64,000 bases of DNA from Schistocephalus solidus (Eukaryota; Platyhelminthes; Cestoda; Diphyllobothriidea; Diphyllobothriidae). Where the stretch lies: positions 1-64,000 of the forward strand of contig WEDG01001518.1 of NCBI GenBank assembly GCA_017591395.1. The letters run 5' to 3'. Below the pieces are notes generated by a model, which did no database searches, was not told the origin of the DNA, and saw nothing but the letters and a program-made list of their open reading frames with translations. The translations under genes were made by a program, and so were the position numbers. Positions 11,750 to 22,500 of this stretch are shown here, in pieces. Position 1 is the first letter of the stretch, and the number at the start of each line of letters is the position of its first letter.

Positions 11750-12450
11750 GGTACGCGATCGTTGAAACAAGTTAGCCTCGTTTGAAATTTCGGATTCGCA
11801 CTCGAACCATTAATCGAACGCAAAATTATCTAAGGTTATTTGATGCAGTTTATATCTCTTTGAAACCGATCAAAATTATTAGCTCCAGCATTCATTGCAG
11901 ATGGTTGCTGTTGGTGCGACAATGACTTGATTGCACCCAAGTGAGTCGCTGACTGCTACAGCTTCAGCGCTCGTGTTGGATATTGGTGTGATGATTACTC
12001 TTAAATTTGACTCCCCGACACTGAAAACTGTGCATGCCTGTGCTATTTATTAGACTGGGGACCAGCGAACCACTAGTCTAGAAGCACGCGGCTCATGTAG
12101 TTGTTACCCCATAAGATAATTTCGATTTTGTAGAAATTGCAGGTGTGGGCCGAGTCCTTCCGAATGAGTTGAAAATTGCGAGATAGAGTCATTCCTTTTT
12201 TCTGCTACTGCATGTTGGACCTTCCGGGTCATGAGTAGTTTTGTAGGTTTGTCAAAGTAGTTGCTTTGCACTTAACCGTAGCAGGTGTTTCTTGGAATAG
12301 TATTAGGTCTATCGGTCTCAGTATCTTGAACCTGATTGTTGCTTCTGGCTTGTGTACAATCTTAGCATCAAGTGGTGTGGGCAAACGGCTAGCGGCTTTC
12401 GGGATGTTCTTTTACCTACCGGAGTGCGGACAGAATTCAGGGTGGATGCA
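11750..12450 (-). mobile_element. Penelope-like element remnant: GIY-YIG endonuclease end, tail and hammerhead-like module
   Basis: Read on the minus strand from about 12450 downwards with frameshifts, the translation gives KNIPKAASRLPTPL, HKPEATIRFRILRPID, then QETPA. In another frame it gives AEKRNDSISQFSTHSEGLGP and LQFLQNRN. This matches the order of the PLE C-terminal GIY-YIG region I know from flatworms (EATIR..IMRPKD, then R.NDS.SQ..THS.G.GH.F.F..A.I). The finger-like GIY-YIG core itself is badly damaged. Continuing on the minus strand, the tail motif CATTGTCGCACC..C.GCAACC at about 11925-11895 is shared with the PLE tails at 33.7 and 43.8 kb. The hammerhead-like module follows at 11754-11816. 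The 104-codon plus-strand frame at 12266-12580 is antisense to this. Confidence 0.65.
11754..11816 (-). repeat. Hammerhead-like module at the 3' end of the PLE remnant
   Basis: The plus-strand ACGCGATCGTTGAAACAAG block, followed by TTTCGGATTCGCACTCGAAC, aligns with the module at 43474-43560. On the minus strand it reads GGTTCG-AGTG-CGAATCC, a hairpin with one bulged T, immediately followed by GAAA. The upstream CTGATGA core is lost (CGATTAATG). Its place just downstream of the PLE tail matches the arrangement at 43.5 kb. Confidence 0.45.
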
Positions 12451-12599
12451 AATTAATCCTCTACTTACGGCGCGCGCGAACAGAGTTCTCAGTCTCAGTG
12501 GTGGGCCGCGAAATTTACAAGAAATTATCACAACAATAACCAACACGAGTGGTGAAACTGCGGTGGCAGGCAACGCTTAAATGTGAAAGATCAAGCAAT

Positions 12600-15500
12600 T
12601 TTTCGCCTTAAGTGAATCCATCACGAATTAGGTAACTGATGCTCTAAATAGGCAGACAGTGACAGTTCAACTGCATTCTATAAATATGTAACGCTTGGGG
12701 AACACATAAATCTAATCTGACTCTGTCCTTAGTTATGAATTCGCTTGTACATTTGAACCAACAGGCAAATAAAATCTCCAGTTAATAATCGCACCTCCTA
12801 CTTCATATCTGCTTTATTAAACTCGCATTCTCTCCTGCATCGGCATAGTATGTTTCTCAAAGACGTTGCATTTTATCGGCAAATATACGGAAATATTCCA
12901 CTTTCAGTTTATTTTTTTCCAAACCGGATTACTGGCGAGCACAACAAGGTCACAAACAACAAGTCGAAGACAATAGACAATCTGTAAGAAATAATAGGAG
13001 AGAGGCTCATCAAAGGCATCTGTGAAGAAACGATGACTTGTGGTAATGGGGCAAACACTGATTACTGCGGTAAAACTTTTTGCTAAGATTATTTCAGTCG
13101 CTGAAGTTTTGAGTCAATCGACTTCTGGGATAACGAAGAACTGTTAGAAAATAACAAGGTTTCTGAACTTACGATTTCTTGCAGATTCTGTTCTAAATTA
13201 TCATAGAAAAGGTTGGCCTTGAGCCCTAAGATATCAAAAAACGTTCATTCTGCCTTGTCAAACGTTGTCCTTTGAAATTTACTAAAGATTTGTTTTTTTT
13301 TTCTACCGATTGCTTCTAATCCACCTCCATCCTAGCAGTTGAGAAGACAGAACTTCTCGTCAGAGTAGAGCCCGGAAAATCACTAAGGATATCTTATGAG
13401 GTTTTTTGCCGTATCTTCAACTACCCTCAGCAATTTAATGGTCAGCTGAACGTGAGACCACACGTTTCATATTGTATATTTAAACATACTGTTCATTTTC
13501 TTGAAATTCCGTACTTATAAAATGCAATGCTTCTAAAATCAAAGTGAATATCATGATTTTTGAGATGGTCATCCCTGTATCCAAATATATTCCACAAAAA
13601 TTCGCCTGTAAGGTAAGTTATTTAACACATTAATTAAATGGTATAATCGTCAGTTCCCAATGCAAAATAAAACGAAACAAAACGTTATTACTGACTGGTT
13701 AATAATCAAAGCCTTATAACAAGAGTGAAGCCTGACTTTCAAACTCTATGCGCAAAACGTCTTTGGCGGTTTCCCTTTAAAATTGAACTCAAACACTGCA
13801 AATGTGTGCCATTCTACCATCTTAAATTTCGAGGATGACATTACCTGAGTTAGGCAATCTACTGTATTAATAACCAAAAGGTCGATTGAACAGTTAGGTG
13901 GTGTGTTTAGCTGTAACCATCCATTTTTCGCACAACCAGGTTGATTGTTCTCAAATACAAAGTACTATTTAGGTTCAGACTCTTGTCACTGTGCTGATCT
14001 TTTGGTGTAGAAACCTAGTCGATAATTGTCCCAACTGAGTATTCGGGGATCTTCTTCATGCCCAGTCACTTCTGTAAGGCATACTAGAGCTCACGGGGTT
14101 GCACCTGAGAGGAAAACACTAACGTTCTTAATTACAGGTCAGAGCTACAGATTTTTCCTCAAAAATCGTCTCCCTACCTTTTCTACGAAGGTTGCATTCG
14201 CAACTACGACCTGTTAAAAGAAATAAAGTTTCACCGTTGGTTCGATACGAGCCTTGTTTTCCACTTTGCCACCGCCTCTTAGTGAGCAATGAAGGCATCC
14301 ACTCAACATATGTACCCTTGAAATTTTATCGATAGAGCAACCGACGAAATATAGGATATTTTTGAAGCCACTTTTGGGACAGGCGCAGCAAATCGCACAG
14401 ATCAAAGATGGTTGCATTCTCTCCTCAAACGTAGATGCATTCGGATAGGTAACAATATCCGTAAGACTCGTTGTACTTTCTCCCATCCCTGGTGGATGCG
14501 GTCAGATGCAGTGAAGTGGAAGTCAGACAGATTATTGGTGGAATAAATTGTCCAGCAGTCTAGCAGTCACTGCATGTTGCATAAATTTACTCCGCCCTTG
14601 TAGTACCACAGTATAAATATCTTAAAAACGATAATTCCCTGGTTGCAAGAAAATTGCAGTGTACTAGCTCAAAGTAATTTTCTCAATGCGAGTACATCAA
14701 AGAAACGGTAAAAGGGAGAAAAAGTCGGTGAAGTGCGTGTCCTTAGCGAACCGGGGGTTGTGACAGTCCAGACAAAAAGAACTGTACTTTCAAAAGTTAA
14801 TCAAACCAGTTTCCTTTGTAAAGACCAGTAATGCATGTAACTTGCTGGTAGTGGAATCGGATATCTCTTTGGCAAATGCCGCGGTCGTAATTATCACTGG
14901 CGAAGCTTTCAAAAAGTATGATAAAATCCTAAGCGAGCATAACCATCGATCAGAGCTAGTTTGATTGCCGTTATTTAAGTGATGTAGGTGGTTGTGTAGT
15001 GGATTTCGAACTAACTAGATGGACAAAACTGAAATCTACTCACTAAAAAGTTTGCTTGCCTCAATGAGAACGACGCAATCTCGTGTGAAGGGCTAACCCG
15101 ACAGGCTAATATGAAGAGCACTCTGAATGAAAGAGTCACTTGAGCCGTTAAAACAATTTACGAGGAAAATTTTGCGGATACACTTGGCTTTCAACTAACT
15201 TCTGTGAACCAGTCCGTCCACAACTGAAGTTGCATTCGTGAGAAAAAACCAACAGAAAAGAGAAATTTGAGTAAAATAGGGCTCCCAATGCATCCATCGT
15301 AGTAAAGTAGTTTAGTTTTGGAAAACAGTGGATTTAGTCAAAAGTCTATAAACGATCTCATTCAAAAGCTCTTGGTCACCGTGGAAACTTTAATTACTCA
15401 ACAGAGGTATAAGTTAGTGTACTTCCGCTTTAGGTTAAAACGTGCCTTTACAAATCATGGACCCACATCTCTCGACCAATTTAACCATCAAGCACGATTT

Positions 15501-16320
15501 TTGACTGTTTTGAATGCCAAATATATCTACCTTTCCTCTACTGATCAGAGCCAAGGAGGACTAAGTAGTTTCTCTCTCCTTTTACTAGGAAACCTCTGAT
15601 CAACTTTCACTCGTCTTATTGAGACTTTTGTACCCGATCAGTCCGATTCCTATAAACACATATGTGCATAGTTCATGTACAAAAAGCAGGCAGCTCATAA
15701 AGTTTGGTACCAAGGAAACGTTCGCGTGGTAAAGCAATTACCAAACAAAATTCGTTCAAAACTGTTATCCTAATCAGTAGGTGTATATTAAGGCTGCCAA
15801 CGCCCTTCTTTCGAGATAATTAGTTCAGAATACTTAGTTGTGGTTAGCATTTCGTCTAGAAGTATATTAAAAGATAAAATTATTCAGCATTCATTAGTTA
15901 ACAGGTTTGAATCATCCGTAGCAATCGCAGAGGTCACGGGCTTTTTTCCAGACGATGATTCCATTGCCCCTGTTGCTGTTCTCTCATATTGGAATGCATA
16001 TTCCAGATTCAGTTATTTGATGAAGCATTTTGCATAGACTTCCGGACATTTACAGCAGGACCACGGTACACACTAGTACGTCTAGCCTTATATTAACGTA
16101 GGAAATTGCCATAGTGTATTGAGATGTCATATATTGAGGTTATCTGAAATAAGTTGATATCTTTCTCATTACTTTCGAGGCCAAACGGCTTTCGTACGAA
16201 AAAAAAATAAATAAACAAAAAGCAACCAAACACAACACTTTTGATGAATAAAAAATGAAACCAATTTGTTGTGCTGATTTGCCGACCACGCGAAGAAACG
16301 GGAACATTATCCGGATTGTA
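12600..16320. other. No gene recognised; AT-rich
   Basis: Scattered short open frames (14026-14217 plus, 14214-14486 minus, 15318-15599 plus) show no family signature. The 126-codon minus frame at 16093-16473 begins inside the 3' end of LINE-Z copy 2 and runs into flanking AT-rich DNA, so it is probably chance. Confidence 0.4.
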
Positions 16321-16739
16321 CAACACACAATAGTTCGACCGTCGTAGTCCGACGATGTGTACGTATGCTCTACGGAAAGGTGGTGCAGAGACGGTGATTT
16401 GCGCGTGAATTAGTTTTAAGTGATGGTAGCCTTGCGATGCAGCTATAGCACTCTCTCCTCCTCCTCCCCCCACCTCAGCCCGGAGTCAATACAGAGTCAA
16501 GAAGACCGGAGGCGGGAGAAGACGCAGGTGGCTGGCGCGGCCGCAGCCGCCCCTGGGCGTTCTCAAGCTCAGATCACAATGCAACAGAGGAGCTACTTTG
16601 AGAAGTAGCTGATGATCATGTTTGACTCTCATACAGTCATACAGATTGAGAGAATGTTTTTTGTGGTGTTTCGTGTGAGCATGTGAGGTGCAGAGGCTGA
16701 TGAGGAGAGATGTAGTGTTGTGGCATAGCCGGCGGTGTT

Positions 16740-17640
16740 CTACCGCAGGTTATCATGGAAACACATGTGATATAATAGGCCCATACGGTGTGCTAATATG
16801 CGTGGGCAATGTGGTCAGTTGGGTCGAGTGCGGTGGGTGTATCTTGGTGCTCCTAGCACTGGTTCACCGGTCTCTGTGCGATGGATTCGCAAGTGAACGA
16901 CCAGGCCGATGCATGACGTGCATGTGTGGTCACAGTGATTACAAGATAGGTCGAGATGTGCTGAGTCTGCGGGGGCTCTGCTGCTGGTACTGGTAGTCGA
17001 GCTCATGGGAGGACTATGGTAAGTGGTGATGGGTGCGCAAGATGTAATGGCATCGCAGTGCATGCCGCTCTTATGGATATGTATGTTACCGAGCAGGTCC
17101 ATGCGATGAGTGAATGCGCGTGGGCAGTGAGGTCATTAGAGGTGGCGGTGTCTTTAGTGTGATGGTGCTACAGGCACTAGTTCGCCAGTCTCTGTGCGAT
17201 GGAATCATGAGTGACCGATCAGGCCGATGTGTGAGGTGAATGTGCGATCGCAATGAGGACAGGTTAGTACATATGTCCCCATCGCTGGTACTGGGGGCGA
17301 TGGCGGCGTTGGAGGTATCAGGTAGTCGGAGGTGGCTATTGAGTTGGTGGGTGTGGGGCAAGTGGTGTTCATCGCCGTGATCGGCGCAGGGGGTAGAAGA
17401 GGGAGGATGGTGTCGGTGATCGCGGGTGGCGGGGCATCGATGAAGTGGTTATCAGTGGTTGAGGTCATCGTCGTCCTCGTGTGGTATGTGGCAGGTGTGG
17501 CATAGGTTGGTGTTGTGGGATTGTTGCTGCATTGAGTTCGAAGATGTCCGACCAGGCCGATTCGCGCGCGGAATGTGCGTTGACAGCGTGGGCATGTTGG
17601 AAGGGCCTGGGCATCGGTGGTGTTGACCCGCGGTGCTTTT
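16740..17640 (-). pseudogene. C-terminal zinc-finger region of LINE-Z copy 2
   Basis: Downstream of the RT the minus strand encodes several zinc fingers separated by Ser/Thr/Pro-rich linkers. The first is C-X2-C-X12-H-X4-C at 17594-17529 (CPRC...GHLRTQC). A second begins LTCPHCDRTFTSHIGLIGH (about 17270-17208) and is followed by a stop and FHRTETGE. Further ones read AFTHRMDLLGNIHIH (about 17120-17075), LSCNHCDHTCTSCIGLVVHL (about 16950-16890) and PRILAHRMGLLYHMCFHDNL with a stop at 16740-16742. The repeated RTFTS.IGL..HLRIH and FTHRMGL.GHMRIH patterns are typical C2H2 fingers. Frameshifts break the reading between fingers. The likely role is nucleic-acid binding by the element's protein. Confidence 0.75.
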
Positions 17641-18741
17641 GACTTGCGAGCTGCTCATTTGGCCTTAGAAGCGGCGATCTGGTTGGCCTCATAGATTGCT
17701 GCATCAGTCTTCACGGATCTTCTCCATGCCGGTCTATCCTGGGCAAGGTCCTCCCAGGTCATCGGGTTGATTCGCAGTTGCTTCAGCGATTTCTTAAAAG
17801 TTTTCTTGTAGCATCGTTTTTGACCTCTCTGTCGGCGAGCACCCGCAGAGACATCTCCTTAGAAAAGTCGTTTGGGTAGTCGCTCGTCGTCCATTCTCAC
17901 CAGGTGGCCGCTTCATCGCAGTTGCACTTGCCTCAGTATGGTATGGATGCTGAGGATTTCGGTGCGCTCAAGGACTTCCGTGTCAGAGATCCTGTTTTGC
18001 CAGTTCAGCTGCAGTATTCTGCGGAGGCAGCTGAGATGAAATTGATTCAGCTTCCTGGCTTGACTCGAGTAGACGGTTCAGGTCTGACTTCCGTAAAGGA
18101 GTGTCGTCAACACGACGGCCTTGTACATTTTCAGTTTGGTATTCAGGTGAATATGATGGTGATTTTACATGGAGGGCTGCAGCCGGCCGAAGCCCTGACT
18201 GGCTTTGGAGATACTTTGAGCAACTTCGTCGTTGATTCTCGTGTTGCTTGACAGCGTGCTTCCCAGATAAGCAAATGTTTACACATTTTTGAGTTGAGCA
18301 CCGTTGACATTGATTCGGCGAGCGTCGTATTCCGCGCTGGGTGGCGGCTGGAGCATGACCATGGTTTTGGCTGTAATGATTGTCAATCAAAAATTGGCGC
18401 AGCCTGCGGCAAAGAGGTCCATGCTCCTTTGCATGTTCTCCTCCGTCACGGTGTAAAGGGTGCAGTCGTCCGTGAAGAGCAAGTCACGGACTGCAGTCGC
18501 AGACACGCGCGTTGGGGCCTGCATACGCCGACTGTTGAGAAGGTGCCCGTCAGTTCTGTAGGCGATACAGATCCCAGGGTGCTCATGAAGGTAGGCGTCC
18601 ATCAGCATGGCAGAGAACATGAGACTGAAGAAGGTCGGTGCCAGTACGCAGCCCTGCTTCACTCCGTTGGTCACTGCGAATGTTTCGGATACCATCCCGT
18701 TTTCAGTGACGCACGCCGTCATCCCGTCATGAAGCTGACGC
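17640..18741 (-). pseudogene. Reverse transcriptase core and C-terminal region of LINE-Z copy 2
   Basis: In one minus-strand frame I read WRQLHDGMTACVTENG (18749-18700), AVTNGVKQGCVLAPTFFSLM (about 18680-18620), then the catalytic box LLFTDDCTL at about 18480-18450 (FTDD where YADD or FADD is usual) and EENMQRSMDLF. After a TGA at 18389-18387 the same frame continues: [104 protein letters not shown]. At least five in-frame stops interrupt it, several at former Trp codons. Known role: copying the element RNA into DNA at the target site. This copy is dead. Confidence 0.85.
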
Positions 18742-18905
18742 CACCAAAGATGCCGCCGCCTTTTAGAGCAAAGGCTGCGGGAGATGCAGGACGCCTGGAT
18801 GGTCCGAAAGGCTAAAGAAATCCAAGGGTATGCGAACCACGATGAAATGAAAAACTTCAAAGCCATCAAGGCCATCTACGGCACCTGCATCAAGGGAACC
18901 GCCCT
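18742..18905 (+). pseudogene. Inverted internal segment of LINE-Z copy 2 (region just before the RT core)
   Basis: On the plus strand, opposite to the rest of the copy, this segment reads LREMQDAWMVRKAKEIQGYA (18775-18833), then EMKNFKAIKAIYG and KGTALRS. The first part is the same region read on the sense strand of copy 3 at 55419-55478 (LREMQDAWIIRKAEEIQGYA). Both junctions lie in short stretches shared by the two parental sequences: CTGACGC(C)ACC near 18732-18742 and CCTCCGTTCCGGC near 18903-18915. The segment is therefore a true internal inversion with microhomology at both ends. Confidence 0.75.
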
Positions 18906-19564
18906 CCGTTCCGGCCGGTTGCTCCTCAGATTTTCTAAAAGGGAACGCACATTCCAGGCTGCTAGTGTGAGTGGACTCACCCGAGCAGCCCGGAGGGCAT
19001 GCTGCGGGGGATGAGGACGGGTTATATTGTTGTTTGTTTGAGTTTTACGACTGCGTATTTTCCGATCAGCGAGCCCCGGCCGGCTGCACAAGACGTGAGA
19101 CCGAGGACTTGTTTAGGACACTATTTATAGCTCCTTCCTCCGCGAGGAGCCTAACAGTTCTGTCCCTAAATAGGGCTGCTTTGACATCCCAGACGGCTGT
19201 CGAACTCCACTATGAGCCACGGTTTTGTTTTAGTGGGAGAGCGACCCGAGTTAGCCTGGGTGGTTTAAGGGGTTGTTGTCGCCCCCACCGTGGATGTTTT
19301 GAGAGGGGAGAGGTGGGAAGTTTGGGAGTCAGACATACCGGGTGTGGAGGTACACACAGCACCGAGGACCCTCACCTGGTTTAGCCCGGCGGTCGGGACG
19401 TTTTCCCGGGTCGTGTTGGCTGGTTGTGTCGAGGAACCACAGGTGAGAGTTGGGTACCAGTTAGAGGCGGCCACATGAGTATTCACCACATGTACGAGAC
19501 AAATGGAGCGATTAAATGCTATCTATGTGGTGCTACCATTAACGAGTATCCCCTACACCCCGTC

Positions 19565-22500
19565 CAATATACAGAGCAAGAACAGCAGACCAGTCATATA
19601 GAACAGAACGCCAAAAATGCATGCTAGTTGACCCAGAAAGCATAAAGTCAAGAGCCTTTTTTGCTTCTGAACATGTGAGTACTGCTTGCAAGACATTACT
19701 GTGGATTTAGAGATTAAGTGACAAATTTGAAGGGAAGTTTGTCGGATGAAATATAACCAGGAAATTTGAAGTTACGACCACCGTCGTCGGAAGGTTCATG
19801 ATTATTTAAAGGGTGATAGGCCCCACTGCACCGGGAACTCCGCTGTTTTCGAAGACAATTCTTATCTTTATCCAGAAATTTCCGAGACGTCGAAGATAAC
19901 AAAGTGTTGCATGAGTGAGATGCCGATCTTCTCTGGACAACCTACAATCAGACGATCAAACCATGTCTTATGGACGAACTTCTTTAGCCCGAAAGTCAAA
20001 CGGTTGCCAATTGACCTTGTTGCACCATCGATGGTCAAAAAGTACAGATGTTATTTAACATCCATAATTTTCTTAATGTGACTTTGCTTAATCGAAGCGG
20101 TCATCCCGACGAAGTGTAGGTTAAGCTTTTAACTTGAAGCACCTTTTTGGGGCTAAATATGTAGTCAAAAAAGCGTCCTTCTGTCAATCACACACAAACT
20201 CCCGAGGTTACACTTTTTATAGCTTACATTTTTATTTTTTTCCTTACGAACCGTTTGTTTTAATTTGGACTTCCGGTACAATGACAGACACAACACTGTT
20301 TCCATCGATCTTTTCGTTAAGGGTTTAGCAGAGCGAGATTTATAGTTAACAGTGGATAACAAAGCAGACCACACATCCGTGTCAATGTTCAATCTATATG
20401 AAGTAGACGTTGCTTTAACATGCTCCTTCGGTCAGTCTTGAAGAAGGTGGTGACGACTGCCAACCTCATTTAACGCGGGATTTGAAAAATCTGAATGCGC
20501 ACCACCGAAACCTCAACCGCCTCGGCAAATCATACATAATCGTGCATCGTCAACATTTCTTGCTAACAGGATTGATAACAGCAAGAGCCAACTGCTCTTA
20601 GGACATTCCGAACCCTTCGTTTCATGCTTTGTTAAGAGCCAAATGCTTTAACATCAAGGTGTTTGCCCACAGCTATTGGAATAAGAGATGCTGGCTCAAA
20701 GCCTGATCATTAGATATCCTCCAAAAATGTTAAACAATAGCGCCAATTTTTAGCAAAAAATCAAAGTATAATGTGTTGACCATGCAAATTCCTCAACCCT
20801 GATAACTTTGTAGCGTAGATTGTCTTGACGACAAAAAATATACAACCCAACATCATCTATAGACTAGCTCATTTTTTCAATTTTTCGCATCCTAAGGTAC
20901 GGAGAGTAAAATTTAAATGCGTATAATTGATATAAGCGTGCTAGCTACAGCCTGGCTGCTGCTCCAGTCCACTATATACAGGTCGATACCCCAATCGAAT
21001 CACTATTTGCCGAACAAATATTCTTAATGACAGTTATTTGGCCAAAAAGCCCAAATAACTTATATGAACACTAATTCTCAATGCATGCCAAGAGTAGTGC
21101 TAAGGGATTCTAACGAGTTCCTCCTTGTATATTAATGTGGAGATTGTGCGTCAAGTTTTTCCGCAACTATTCAAAATTATTAGAGGACCCGATCTATGCC
21201 TCTCGTAAAGGCAAACAAATCATATCCAAATAAAGCAGAAACAAAAAATGCCGCCTTATTTACTAATCTTAACCTGAAGCTTGTCCAAACTAGTATGTTA
21301 CTGCTTTTTCACAGAGAAACTAGTTGTACACCAGCATTTTACAAAAGGACGCTTCAAGACTGAATGTGCCACTGAAGCCTGTATACTTTGAAAATACCAC
21401 TTTTAATGTTTAATCTAGTATAAGCGCTACATAAAATAATAAAAACCTTTAAGTGGCTTGGAAAAATTGCGTCTGAAAACACAAAATTTGCATTTAATTG
21501 ATCAAAGGTGGCTTCATTGATTTCTCAAGTGCAGCTGTATTTAATTAAACAAGTGTACCGAATCCATAGGCATAACTGAATGGCAATGGAAATGACTTTT
21601 AGACCTTATTACAAATCAACCCATTTTTGAAAATCACTATTGTTGAAGCCATACGAGTCGAACTTTTAGACCCGTTAGGGACATGAACCTGTGACCTACC
21701 GCTTCACTTACAATCAAAGCCACACAATCTGACACTCAAAATCGGGGAAACAGCAAAATTGCGATGAAAAACTCGACAATGTTGCAATTCGGATCTCGTA
21801 ACTGACAGAATTTGGTTCACCAGTTTACTACTATGTGCTTCATTAAGAAATTTATCTAGGACATTTATTGGTTACTTTGGGAAATTAATAATTGAGGTAT
21901 ATAACAACACAATAACATTTTTCAGTAAGGTCAAATGCAAACTTCCAAAAGCTCGTACTATAACTTTGTATCATTTTTAGTGTACGTGCTCTGCTCATTT
22001 AACTTACGTAATACCTTTTGGGGGATTCGGGGACATTCTTCACTCAGGTAAAATCAAGATAGTCCGAGATATACAGTAGCATAAACAGATTTATAGAAAT
22101 CCTTATTTTAGATGATGTTATAGGCTCCTAAAAGATAATCTCGAAGCACAAGCTAATGAGCATAAGATAAGCAGTTACGTTTATTCGAACCAAATACCTA
22201 AATGGTCAAAAAATTAACAGGACTGTAGGGCAACTTAAGTTTGCCTAATAAATAAATGTGCCTTCATAAATCGTTAAATTTATTCAACTTGACGCTTATA
22301 AATCGAGTTATTTGAAAAAGCGCCATTGATGGTGGTTATCATCGCTAATTTCTATTTTTTGCATGCATTTTGGTTGGTTGTGTTTACAATCAGTAAATAG
22401 TCGAATGATAATAAACATACTTGCCAAAAGAAATGTTAAAGAGAACACGTTGGTGATTAGCACACCTTTTAAAACCAACTATACAACAACACAGGACAGC

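Larger units (their letters stand above)
16325..19562 (-). mobile_element. LINE-Z copy 2: 5' leader, endonuclease start, rearranged RT, zinc-finger tail, 3' end
   Basis: The minus strand reads, from high to low coordinates: a 5' leader (19562-18960) shared with copies 1 and 3; the first residues of the endonuclease (AAWNVRSLLENLRSNRPERR, about 18960-18905); a segment in the opposite orientation (about 18742-18905); the RT core and RT C-terminal part (18741-17640) in one frame with several stops; a zinc-finger tail (17640-16740) ending NLR-stop like copy 3; and a 3' block (to about 16325) shared with 57.64-57.77 kb. Most of the endonuclease domain and the first part of the RT are missing. The copy cannot be active. 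Its identity as a non-LTR element rests on the leader, the NGVKQGCVLAP and FTDD motifs and the matching ends. Confidence 0.85.

Noticed and set aside
12266..12580. 104-codon plus-strand open frame
   Set aside because: It is antisense to the PLE endonuclease remnant, which gives recognisable motifs on the minus strand.
16601..16650. CTGATGATCATG motif resembling a hammerhead core
   Set aside because: No GAAA and no helix II follow, and the site lies in the LINE-Z 3' region without similarity to the other modules.
17904..18815. Plus-strand frames of 115 and 173 codons and minus frame 17983-18390
   Set aside because: They overlap the RT of LINE-Z copy 2, whose motifs are read in a different minus-strand frame.
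18971..19384. 137-codon plus-strand frame (and the 97-codon frame at 83-376 and 97-codon minus frame at 53756-54049)
   Set aside because: All lie antisense in the LINE-Z 5' leader. They differ in length and frame between copies, so they are shadows.
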